A stretch of 15,000 nt of DNA from positions 994,783 through 1,009,782 of the forward strand of contig NW_004754910.1 of assembly GCF_000188695.1 (NCBI RefSeq), read 5' to 3'. This DNA is from Salpingoeca rosetta. Taxonomy: Eukaryota > Opisthokonta > Choanoflagellata > Craspedida > Salpingoecidae. Position numbers and translations under genes: made by a program. Each line of letters starts with the position of its first letter. The first letter of the stretch is position 1. Below the pieces are notes generated by a model. It had not been told where the DNA came from and searched no databases. It worked only from the letters and a program-made list of their open reading frames with translations. Positions 1 through 8,546 of the stretch are shown one piece after another.

Positions 1-34
1 CATACTTGCACACACACACGCACATACACACACG

Positions 35-84
<50 letters not shown>

Positions 85-949
85 AACACAAACACAAACA
101 CACGCGCGCGCACCGTGTTTGTAGGAGACAATTTGGAACGGTTCAATGCAGGACTGCGTGAGGCCAGTCATCTCCGCAGCACGCCGCTCGATGCGTCGAA
201 TAATCTGTGCACAAAGGCAAAAGTATTGCGGATGAGGCGAAAGTGAGCAATACAAGGCAGCGTTATACTACGTAGAGATCAAGTGCCAGCGTTAGCGTCA
301 ACAGCGAGAAAGGTACAACGCCGAGGTCAAAGTGGAGCAGAATCAGTGAAGAAGCACACCTCGTCTTCGCCCTTGGACAGCCACATGAAGGTGGAGGTAC
401 GTTCCTGGGAGATGACTTGCGATCCAAGCTCCGACTCTGTGAACGATCGTTGCAGCCGCATGCCCTTGACAAACGACGACAAATGCTCCACCTCGTGCCT
501 GGTCAAGAAGTCCTCCACAAAGAAGATGTTTGGTTCTGCATGGATCCGATGGAGCTTGCGCCTGCAGGAAATGGAAGAGTGAGTGAGTATGTGTGTGTAT
601 GTGTGTGTGAGTGTATGTGTATGTGTGAGTGTGCGTGTGTGAGTGTACGTGCGTGCTGAACAGGGGTCCTTTGTCGTGCATAACTGCTGTCACACACACA
701 CACACAGACACATTTACACACACACACATCTACATGTACGTGTGCACTTGCACATACGAACACAAACATGCCCACGCACACAAACACACACCTGCAGCGC
801 ACAATCTGGTCTGGCTGTGTGCCATAGAAGAGGCTTGCTGCCGTATGTGGCAAGCGGTGCGGCTTCGGCTTTCTTGACGACCGCCGCCGCGTCAGTGGCT
901 GCGGCTTTTGTTTTGTTGTGGTTGAAGAGGAGGAAGCGTTCACCATCAT
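1..949 (-). CDS. Prolyl 4-hydroxylase alpha-like 2OG-Fe(II) dioxygenase, N-terminal part (cut by left edge)
   Basis: Three exons read on the minus strand: 949-792, 561-360 and 204-114. Phases agree at both junctions (phase 2, then phase 0), and the last exon leaves in phase 1 into an intron that runs off the window. The spliced protein holds the typical P4H start of the catalytic region: HAEPNIFFVEDFLT (about residues 60-73), then RTSTFMWLSKGEDE (about 107-120), then IIRRIERRAAEMTGL and EPFQIVSYKHG. In the family this leads directly into the HxD...H iron-binding jelly roll, which would lie beyond base 1 and is not visible. Such enzymes hydroxylate proline using 2-oxoglutarate, O2 and Fe(II). 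The start at 949 is preceded in frame by TAA 30 bases upstream, and a second ATG follows directly. The first 50 residues are Ser/Thr/Lys/Arg-rich with no signal peptide or membrane segment, so either the enzyme is not ER-targeted or a 5' exon is missing. Family call is firm; substrate is unknown. Confidence 0.82.
9..113. repeat. (CA)n microsatellite in a P4H-like intron
   Basis: Interrupted CA repeat with CAAACA and CACGCGCG variants. On the sense (minus) strand it is a GT run that starts at the splice donor (GT at 113-112). Confidence 0.9.
579..791. repeat. GT run and CA run in one P4H-like intron (inverted arrangement)
   Basis: On the plus strand 579-655 is GT-rich and 690-791 is CA-rich, separated by about 35 bp. 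In the pre-mRNA (minus strand) this puts GU repeats at the donor and CA repeats near the acceptor, which can pair with each other. Confidence 0.85.
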
Positions 950-1229
950 CGTTGTTGTTTGGTTCAGTGGTGGCGGTTACTGAAATTTAATTGAAGACTT
1001 CCGCCAATTGTCGGCACCGCGATGGCGCGAAGGTGAAGAACTCCACACGCGCACACATACACACACACATGCACACACATGTCCATGCACACGCGCACAT
1101 GCGCACACATACACACACACACATGCAAACACATGTACATGCACACATGCGCACACATGCACACACATACACACGCACACATGCACACGCGCACACACGC
1201 GCGCACACACACACACACATCAGTTCACA
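950..1229. other. Intergenic region between the DUF1295 stop and the P4H-like start
   Basis: About 175 bp of it is CA-type microsatellite (1045-1219). The remaining 95 bp next to the P4H start has no recognisable exon. Read on the minus strand it contains ATTAAATTTCAG directly before TAACC, about 30 bp ahead of the P4H ATG. This could be the acceptor of a 5'-UTR intron or a polyadenylation signal of the upstream gene. Confidence 0.5.
1045..1219. repeat. (CA)n microsatellite, intergenic
   Basis: A 175-bp CA repeat with frequent ATGCAC and ACGCGC interruptions, suggesting age. Strictly alternating purine and pyrimidine over long stretches. Confidence 0.9.
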
Positions 1230-2747
1230 TCACCAGACAAAGGGGATGAGGACGGCGGTGCTGTCGCGGTAGGCCACGTATTCGGGCAGCGCGCCCCAGC
1301 GCTTGTTGGCCATGCGCTCCAAGATGGGAATGCCGCTGACAGAGGTGAGGAGCCAGACCGTGAACAGCGGCGACGCAACAGCGACGTGCTGCCACCCGCT
1401 GAGCACAGAGAACGAGGCGATGTAGATGCCAACCCACACCAGAATCTCGCCAAAGTCTGATGTGTACAAACGCACACGCACAAGCAGACACGACAAAACA
1501 CGACAAAACAGGCCGCCGAGCGTGGGTGAGATGCACAAGCTTTGGTTGGATTTGGGCACAGTAGGAAGCAACTGTGTGCGAGCTCAGGCAAGCAATGCTG
1601 TTGTGCCACGCGAAGGAAGACACAGGACACAACGCTCAGCTCACTAGCACGCATGATGTTCCAACCAAGCAAACAATGAAAAGCGTGCACAGGATCATGT
1701 ACACGAACACACAACACATGCACCCAACAACAACAACAACAGCGCACAGTTTGGATGGCGGGAGATGCTCCAGAGACCCGTGGTGATGAACTTGTCTGCG
1801 TTTGCAGCGTGAGAGCGGAAGGAGAACTTCTGCACGTCTGCCACCACCTCGATGACAAGGCCAACAGCAAACACAACCAGCCCGAGCATGTCGATGGGCT
1901 GCAGCTGTGCGTCGCTCGTGCTCGTTGTGGCTGTGTTGACGAAGATGACGGGCAGAAAGGTGACGATGGTCCACAGGCCCTGCATGATCCAGAAGAAGAA
2001 GAACCGCTTTGGGTTCTTCTTGACCTTGGCGAAGCGGCGGTCGCCGTTGTGGTGCAGCACGCGGTAGAAGAGGAATCCCGACAGGTACACGCGGCAAAGC
2101 AGCACAGCGCCGCTCACAAGTGTGGCTTGCACCGAAGCAGCACCCACGCCCCTACAGCGTGCGTAGGTGTATGAGTGTACGTGTGTGCGTGTGTTTGTGT
2201 GTGAGTGTGTGTAGGAGTGTATGTGTGTGTGCACGTGTGTGTGTGAGTGTGTGTATGAGTGTGTGTGTGTGTGTGTGTGTGTGTACGCACGTGTGTGTGT
2301 GTACACATGTGCCTGAGTCAATAACGGCACCGTATTTTCGGTGCACTTGCACCATTGCAAGTGTGAGTCAGTGGATGGCGTGTCTGGCGAATAAGCAAAT
2401 GCGTGAACGTACGGATAAGTGAGGTAGACAAGAAGGGCGTAGGTCAAGGAGCCGACCAAGTCAAAGAATTTCTGCGTGGACGCATGAGAGACAAAAAGAG
2501 GAGCGTTAGTGAGGGACAGTTGGACAGCAACCACAGCAGCATGACGCTTCTTTCGCGGAAACAGCCGCCACGCATGTAAACATACAAACATGCGAACATG
2601 CTGACATACAAACAAACAACAAACACACACACACACACGCACACACACACACACACACACCTCCGTTTGCAGGGCGACGGCGACTGCGCCAGCGACAACC
2701 TGCACGCCAAAAGCAGCGGCAGTACAACCCCACACCCCGAGGACCAT
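1230..2747 (-). CDS. DUF1295 / steroid 5-alpha-reductase C-terminal-like integral membrane protein
   Basis: Four minus-strand exons, 2747-2661, 2471-2413, 2151-1748 and 1456-1230, join in phases 0, 2 and 1 to give 258 residues ending at a TGA. The family signature is clear: [10 protein letters not shown], then [13 protein letters not shown] and the SRHPNYFGEILVW motif. The tyrosine of that motif (Y184) is split across the last intron. The C-terminal block contains [15 protein letters not shown] and ends LIPFVW. Length and order of blocks match DUF1295 proteins, which have several membrane helices and share the C-terminal fold of 3-oxo-5-alpha-steroid 4-dehydrogenases; the reaction of most members is not established. 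The start at 2747 gives a hydrophobic first helix. The first intron begins directly with a (GT)n run. The gene is divergent from the CFAP90-like gene. It lies upstream of, and on the same strand as, the P4H-like gene, 280 bp apart. Confidence 0.88.
2159..2311. repeat. (GT)n microsatellite near the acceptor of DUF1295 intron 2
   Basis: An interrupted GT run on the plus strand. On the sense (minus) strand of this gene it is CA-type and ends about 8 bp before the acceptor at 2153-2152. Confidence 0.9.
2621..2660. repeat. (CA)n at the donor of DUF1295 intron 1
   Basis: A nearly pure CA run with one G. On the sense strand the intron opens directly as GT repeat from the donor at 2660. Confidence 0.9.
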
Positions 2748-3142
2748 CGTGGACCGTTCGGATGGAAGCAGCAGAGGCGACGACGGCTGGTAACACTGGA
2801 AGCAAGGCCGTGTGTGTCGTGTGTGGGGTCGCAATCCACTGCCGATATGTGTCACAGTGTCAGTGAAATCAAAACACGAAATGCGCGTTTTTTTTTTTTC
2901 GTTTCCAAGAGGACAACAACAAGCAGTTGGTCAGTGGTGGTGGTGATGATGGGTGTTTGGTTGGCATGGGTTGGATGGGTTGGATTGGATTGGATTGCAT
3001 GTGTGTGGTGAGGAGGGTGTGCAGTGGCAGCTACACAACCATGCGCCATTGCCGTGCCTCACATGCTTGTGAGTATGTATTGTTATGTATCAAACAACAA
3101 CAGCAACAGATTACAGACACAGACACACGACTCACAGTCAAC
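2748..3142. promoter_or_regulatory. Divergent promoter region between the DUF1295 and CFAP90-like genes
   Basis: This 395-bp region lies between divergent starts. It holds a run of 12 T at 2888-2899 directly after GCGCG, and a G/T-rich block at about 2947-2998 built from repeats of GGTTG and GGATT. No coding exon is recognisable. A 5'-UTR intron cannot be excluded. Confidence 0.5.
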
Positions 3143-4509
3143 ATGGCGCTCGCACCCGACTTCAAGATGGAGAAGGAAGCTGCCAAGCAGGTGTGTGTGT
3201 GCGTGTATGTGTGTGTGTGTGTGTGTTTGTGTGTCTGTGTGTCTGCGTCTGTGTCTCTCTTCCCCTCTCTCTGGGTGTGTCTTTTGCCGTGATCATTACC
3301 GATTCTGTTCCTGTGTCTCTTTTCGTAATGGTTAACGTGGTTGCGTGTGTGCTGTGATCGATGATGCAGCTGAAGGAGAAGAAGGAATTGCTGGAGAAGG
3401 GCCACACAGGCTTCTTCGGATCCCCCAACAAGCTGGTGAGTGGATGCATTTGTGCGCACGCACGCACACACACATACACACACGCACACACACACATGCA
3501 CACGACGACAGCCCATGCGCACCCGTTTCTGTGTTTTCTGTGTTGTGTGTCCCTCTCTCTCTGTCTGCATGTCTAATGGAGGTGCTCGTGCTGCTTTTCT
3601 TGTTTCGGCATGACCTGCTCGTATTGAAAGGCGACAAAGACGCTCTCGGAGACCATGTACGACCGCCAGATGCACGTCCCAGAACAGGACAAGTCCAGCA
3701 AACTCCACCGCGACGGTGTGTGTGTGTGTGTGTGTGTGTGTGCGTCTGTGTGGATGTGTGTGCGTCTGTCTGTGTGTGTGTGTGTGTGTCTATTTGAATG
3801 CGTGAATGCGTCTGTGTGTGAGTTTGCGTGCATACACACTCGTGTGTTCGCGAAACGTTTGTCTGCCTTATCCTATGTTCATGTCTTCCTTATCCTATGT
3901 TCATGTCTTCCTTGCACTCACCCTCTTACACGCACCACCACCACCACCACCAACACGGGTGCTCGCATGGCACGTGCCAGACCGCCAGTCCCGCGTCGGC
4001 CTTGATATCCACAAGGAGGTGCGACCACCGCAAACACCAGACAGAGAGGAACAGCGTCTGACCCCAATTCCACACATGTCGCTGGCCTGCTGCGCCTTCA
4101 CAGCCACCTGCGCGCCTGTTCACACACACCCTCCCACTCTCACCTGTAGTCAACACACAACACGACACACACACGCACTTGTCCTTTGCGTCGCAGGAGC
4201 GCGAGCGGGCCTTCCCTGTCCGTTCATCTTCCCTCTATGGAGCACGCGCACCCATCGACAACCGTGCGTTGTGTGTCTGTGTCTGTGTGCATGCCGTGTC
4301 CACAAGAGACGACGTCGGTTCACCTCTGCTCCCGCCTCCAACCCACTTGCTCGAAACATCTCACACTTGGCACTGCATCATCACACGACGCCACCTTCTC
4401 CGTCTCCACATGCAATTGGTGTATGTTTGCAGTGGTGCATATGGCCAATGGGCGAAAGAAGGTCGTCAGCCAGGAGTTTTACTCAAAGGAGATTGCAAAG
4501 CTCGGATAA
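3143..4509 (+). CDS. CFAP90: Small ciliary/axonemal protein, CFAP90 (C5orf49)-like
   Basis: Six plus-strand exons, 3143-3190, 3370-3435, 3631-3715, 3981-4018, 4197-4263 and 4433-4509, join in phases 0, 0, 1, 0 and 1. They give a 126-residue soluble protein ending at TAA. The core runs from KLHRDDRQSRVGLDIHKE (residues 62-79) into RAFPVRSSSLYGARAPID (about 83-100). From memory of the family, vertebrate CFAP90 carries a matching block with LHRDDR, a GL segment, an acidic stretch, RPV and SSSVYG; this should be confirmed by alignment. CFAP90 is a reported ciliary microtubule-associated protein, which fits a flagellated cell. The N-terminus is Lys/Glu-rich (MALAPDFKMEKEAAKQ then LKEKKELLEKG). Exons are tiny (38-85 bp). 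Introns 1 and 3 start directly with (GT)n. There is no signal peptide or membrane segment. Exon structure is fairly sure because all phases fit; the family name is less sure. Confidence 0.62.
3191..3254. repeat. (GT)n at the donor of CFAP90-like intron 1
   Basis: The exon ends at 3190 and the GT repeat begins on the next base, so the splice donor is the first repeat unit. Confidence 0.9.
3455..3502. repeat. (CA)n inside CFAP90-like intron 2
   Basis: A CA run starting about 20 bp into an intron whose donor is the ordinary GTGAGT. Confidence 0.85.
3716..3790. repeat. (GT)n at the donor of CFAP90-like intron 3
   Basis: The GT run starts on the first intron base and continues for about 75 bp with a few interruptions (GCGTCT, GGATG). 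Confidence 0.9.
3866..3913 (+). repeat. 22-bp tandem duplication in CFAP90-like intron 3
   Basis: The unit CCTTATCCTATGTTCATGTC plus TT occurs twice without mismatch (3866-3887, 3888-3909), followed by four bases of a third copy. Confidence 0.9.
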
Positions 4510-5075
4510 CTCTTCTTCCTTCTTCCACCTCCTCCTCGCCTTGTCGCATCTTCTTTCCCGCCTCTTCCTCCCTTCTTCCACCTCCTTCTGTTTCACTTTT
4601 GTTCATGTGTCGTTCTGGTTGTCTGTCTGTCTGTGTCCACACACCTGATCGTTGCCTCATTCGCTTCCTTTTCTATTTGAGTTCCATATTTCAACCAACA
4701 AGGCAGTGTGTGTGTGTGTGTGTGTTCTTTTCACTATCCCCCCCCGCCCTCACCCTCACTGCTGTTGTGTCTGATTTATTCCCGTCACAATAACAAGCCA
4801 ACGAACACCACCACAAACGCAATTCGGGATGAAACTGATGCATGTGTGTATTGGAATGACCTTTCTGGAGAGGAGAGAAAAAGCAACAACGACACACACG
4901 AGAGAGAGAAAAAGGAAGAGGAGGAAGACAGGGCATTCACATACGCACATACGCACATACGCACATGCGCACATACGCATATACGCACACACAACAACAA
5001 CAAGAATGCAGACGCAAACGTGCAAGCAACCTTAGGCAACACCCATGCATGCGAACGCCATCACCGTGAATGTGT
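4510..5075. other. Convergent intergenic region (3' UTRs of CFAP90-like and MTFR genes)
   Basis: No exon with recognisable protein similarity was found on either strand. The left part is pyrimidine-rich (CTTCTTCC-type, 4510-4600). There is a short (GT)n at 4706-4725 and a repeat of the decamer ACATACGCAC at 4937-4989. A single AATAAA on the minus strand at 4780-4775 is a possible polyadenylation signal for MTFR. No AATAAA is seen on the plus strand. Confidence 0.55.
4775..4780 (-). terminator. Possible polyadenylation signal AATAAA for the MTFR gene
   Basis: TTTATT on the plus strand reads AATAAA on the minus strand, about 295 bp past the MTFR stop. Only position and hexamer support it. Confidence 0.3.
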
Positions 5076-6966
5076 TCACTCCTGCGCAACAGGTGTGTTG
5101 GTCTTCTTCAGGAGGTGGCGCCCAAACGCAGGCTGCTGCTGATGACAATGATGATGAGGGGTGGAAGGGGGTGTGGTCACAAACACGGCGTGGAAGGGGA
5201 GGCGTGAGGAATTGTGTCATGCACATGGAGGAGGAGAGAACAACCTCAACTGAATGTCGAGTGTCGGCGCCGTGCATATGCTCGCACACAAGACACGCGC
5301 ACACACAATCACTCACTAACACTCACACAATCCCACACACACACAATCCCACACACAATCACACAATCCCACAATCACACATTCACGCAATCACACACTC
5401 ACACACATGTGCACACTCTCGCACACTCGCACACACACGCGCGCACAACAACAACAACAACAACAATAACACATGGACGCACCTCCTTTGCTGCTGCCGC
5501 CTTGGTCTTGCGTCGTGCGATAATTTCGTTTTCCTTGTCGGCCCAGTCCTCATCATCTTCCTCTTCCTCGTCCTCACGCATCGCCTTGCGCCGCTGGGCA
5601 AACTTCTTCTTCAGCGCGGCCGCAATCAGCGCAGCGGGATCGTTGGTTGCAGGCATCGACTCGCGCTTGCGTGATGCGATGGGTGTGCCGCCTGGCGAGC
5701 GCTGAACCGAGCGCAGCTTAACAGTGCCCAAGTCCTTCAACACATCGGCCATGCTTGGTCGCTTGTCCTTCTCATACGGAACCTTCTGTCCCTTTTTGTT
5801 CTGTGTCGAGCACGTGAACAAGAGAATTGTGAGCAAGGATGTTGTGAGCAAGAGTGTTGTGAACAAGGGCAAGGGAACTGGAAGGAGACGGCGCGGGCAG
5901 TTGAAGAGGCAAGCGCAGGCACACATATACACACGAGCACACGACACTGCACGTCAGCAGGCACACATGTACACACACATACACACACAACACGACACAG
6001 CATAACACGTGTGCAGTTGACTCACTGCACGGATAATTTCCTGGATGCTTGGCTTCTGCTTCGCATCGAGCAGGCCAGGCGGTGGTGGCGGAGGCGGCGG
6101 TGGTGGTGGCGCACCCGAACCCGCGACGAATGGAAGTGGGGGCGGTGGTGGTGGTGGTGCTGTTGTGGACATTGATGGTGTGGAGGGATGGCGTGGTGTC
6201 TGCTGTGCCATCTGCTCCTGCTGCACAACAACGTCTGCAATCATTCGCTTGAGTCGGTCAAGCTCGGCTTGCAGCGCCTGCACAGTGTGGAAACACAAAG
6301 GAACATACGGTTGCAATGATGACACGAGGCTGATGGTTGAGATGGAACAGGATATAGGCGTGACCCGTGTGTTCATCAAGGTCGAGCAAAGTGATTTGAA
6401 ATGGTGATGCTTGTGAAGAAAGATCAATTCCTTCACCAAACACGCACGCACACAGCCCAAATGCACTCATCACTCGCGCGCAGCGCCCCTCCTGTTTCGT
6501 TCCCCGCTCCCAACAATATTCACCTCACCGCCATCTGTTCTGATGATTCCTTGGGCGCCTGCTTGGTCGGGGTGTCGTGTGCGGATGCATCCTGCACCCC
6601 TTCGTCATCGTCATCATCAGCGAGCTTTTTCGGCCCAACTTGCTGTGCCTCCATTGCTACCGCATCTTCCTCCAGCTCCTGCTGCTGTTGACTTGTTGGT
6701 GCTGATGCAAGCACGTGTGCACGGTGGTGCTAGCATGGAAAACACAACCGAGAAAACGAACGGACGCATAGATGAGTCGTGGTCGACACAGATGAATGAA
6801 AAACACAGACCCAGGACACGAACGTGCCTTGCATGTGCAAGCAGGCACATGTGCACATGTACCTCCACTCTCAGAGCAACTCAACATACCATTCGCGTGT
6901 TGTGCTGGGAGTTGTAGATGCGGCCCACGTCAACCAGTGAGGGAACATAGTGGCCCCTGTGGAGTG

Positions 6967-7004
<38 letters not shown>

Positions 7005-7643
7005 AGAGTGAGTGTGTGTGAGAATGAGTGTGTGTGTGTGCGGTAATCTCAATGTGAGGATTCGAAGGAACATCAGGTGAAGGCTCTTGTGTTGATAATG
7101 CCAGCAAATCGCCCGCTTCCTCGAATGTCTGTGCATGATACCGTCGCTTCTGCTGCAGGGGCGCCTCTTCGTCAATCTCGCCAATGGCCGTCAGACGATC
7201 CTCCACCTCTTTCCTCGTCAATGGAACCTGAAAGGGTGGACACAAGGATGGGTATGTAATGAGATTCAAGTCCTTGACGTGGGGCAGCGCGAGTGTTCAC
7301 AAAGACCGTTCGTGTATGCACAAAGCAGAGAGAGGAGGGAGAGGGAGAGGGAGAGGGAGAGAAGACAAACACATACACACACACACACACACAGACACAC
7401 ACACACACACGTGCAGTCATTCGCGCACCCTGATTTTGAGACGGTAAGGGTGAGGTGAGGGAAAGGCGATGGCCACCCGTCGCACCAAGGACTTGTACGC
7501 GTACAAAGGTGCGCTCTGAGCCACGGGCCAGCTGGCCTCCTGCGTTCCAACACAAACACAATCGATGTCATATCACACAAACGCATGCAGACTCGCGCGC
7601 GGGATACAACACACGCGCGCACACGCACACACACACGCACACA

Positions 7644-7691
<48 letters not shown>

Positions 7692-7755
7692 CATGCACAC
7701 ACGCACACACGCTTACGCCCTGCTCGATGGCCAGCTGGTATGGGTAGTTTGTCAT
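5076..7755 (-). CDS. MTFR: Mitochondrial fission regulator (MTFR1/MTFR2/MTFR1L family)
   Basis: Eight minus-strand exons, 7755-7717, 7539-7429, 7227-7142, 6956-6890, about 6684-6529, 6277-6026, 5800-5483 and 5138-5076, give about 363 residues. Family blocks occur in the right order. These are YKSLVRRV (28-35), VPSLVDVGRI (83-92), a short coiled coil (about 154-180), two proline runs (194-202 and 210-220), PSMADVLKDLGTVKLR (about 252-267) with RSPGGTP, DPAALIAAALKKKFA (about 291-305), a very acidic stretch, and FGRHLLKKT close to the end. Animal MTFR proteins act at mitochondria and promote fission; poly-proline runs often bind profilin or SH3/EVH1 domains. Least certain are the end of exon 3, where GTATCA at 7141 is the only GT in phase with the next exon, and the start of exon 5, where CAG repeats give several in-phase acceptors. 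The first ATG of exon 1 was taken as start. It lies downstream of, and on the same strand as, the SRRD gene. Confidence 0.85.
5284..5470. repeat. CA, ACAATC and CAA repeats in the last MTFR intron
   Basis: CA repeats with a regularly placed AATC (ACACAATCACAC type) change into pure CA and then a (CAA)n run at 5447-5466. On the sense strand the intron therefore begins with GTT and then GT repeats close to the donor at 5482. Confidence 0.85.
5918..6000. repeat. (CA)n in an MTFR intron
   Basis: An interrupted CA run. On the MTFR sense strand it is GT-type and starts about 25 bases after the donor at 6025. Confidence 0.8.
6962..7041. repeat. (GT)n near the acceptor of MTFR intron 3
   Basis: On the sense strand this is CA-type and ends a few bases before the acceptor at 6958-6957. 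It is open in the frame of exon 3, so intron retention would encode a His/Thr run. Confidence 0.85.
7327..7413. repeat. Purine tract (GGGAGA)n followed by (CA)n in MTFR intron 2
   Basis: 7327-7365 is 39 bp of uninterrupted purine with mirror-symmetric GGGAGAGGGAGAGGG units. A CA run at 7370-7410 follows. On the sense strand the GT run starts about 17 bases after the donor at 7428. Confidence 0.85.
7605..7711. repeat. (CA)n at the donor of MTFR intron 1
   Basis: On the sense strand the donor GTAAGC at 7716 runs straight into GT repeats. The inner part (7643-7689) is nearly pure. Confidence 0.9.
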
Positions 7756-7920
7756 GGCTGTGAGTTGTCTTCGCAGCGCGTAGTCTGTCTTGTCTGTGTC
7801 TGTGTCTCTCGTGTTTCTGACTCTTGCGCTTTTCAAATTTCGCGGGAGAAAAAAAATAAATAAAAATTTCGTTTGGTGGTTTCTATGTGTCGTGTGTCGC
7901 AACCCTGTGTGTGTGTGTGT

Positions 7921-8010
<90 letters not shown>

Positions 8011-8128
8011 GTGTGACATTGTCTCAGCCTGTGTCTGTGTCAACTCACTGTCTCACATTCGTGTCACGTCATGCCATGCCAACTGCTCGTTGTGTTTCTT
8101 GTTAAAGCCTTGCCTGGCTGCAATCATT
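7756..8128. promoter_or_regulatory. Region between the SRRD stop and the MTFR start, with compound microsatellite
   Basis: It holds the 3' UTR of SRRD and the promoter of MTFR. Its centre is a (GT)n run joined to a (GTCT)12 run (7906-8010). Between this and the MTFR start lies an A/T-rich stretch (7832-7870) that includes TTTCGCGGGA at 7838-7847, similar to E2F-type sites. No exon is recognisable. Confidence 0.5.
7906..8010. repeat. Compound microsatellite (GT)n-(GTCT)12
   Basis: GT repeats at 7906-7962 join, without a gap, twelve perfect GTCT units (7961-8008). The perfection of the tetranucleotide part suggests a recent expansion. Confidence 0.95.
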
Positions 8129-8475
8129 TCAATACAACCCAGTCTGCTGGCGCGATTGCACGGATGACAAAGCCGAGCGCTGTGAGGACGAGAGGCGAGG
8201 AGGGCAAGCGGCGGCATCCACACCAGGTGGCAAGTGTGCCATCGGTGGTGGTGGTGGTGGTTGTTCTTTTCGTTGCTCTCCTCCTTCTTGTTTCGTACGT
8301 GGTCTGTGTACACCAGGGAATGAGTGCAACGCCAGATCCCCAAACGCCATCTGCAAAGTGTATGTGTGTGTGTGTGTGTGTGAACAAGTGTGACAGGAAC
8401 GCAAACGAGGAACAGGGTCCCAACCAGCAGAATTTGCGAGACGAAGAGACGAGGAGACGGAGGAGGAACGACAGC

Positions 8476-8546
<71 letters not shown>

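Noticed and set aside
964..1220. Minus-strand open frames rich in Cys and Val, and plus-strand frames rich in His and Thr, as in most repeats here
   Set aside because: Dinucleotide CA/GT repeats are free of stops in all frames, so these are repeat translations and not cysteine-rich or histidine-rich peptides.
2341..2363. Perfect 8-bp inverted repeat (CACTTGCA, loop CCAT, TGCAAGTG)
   Set aside because: It lies in a DUF1295 intron far from splice sites, with no T tract or other sign of function; a hairpin of this size is expected by chance in such sequence.
4708..5142. Plus-strand open frame after the CFAP90-like gene
   Set aside because: It has no recognisable domain, is made partly of His/Thr repeat translation, and overlaps the last MTFR exon on the other strand.
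5214..5470. Regular ACACAATC repeats that look like a spaced repeat array
   Set aside because: There are no unique spacers of constant length; it is a degenerate microsatellite in an intron, so it is not a CRISPR array.
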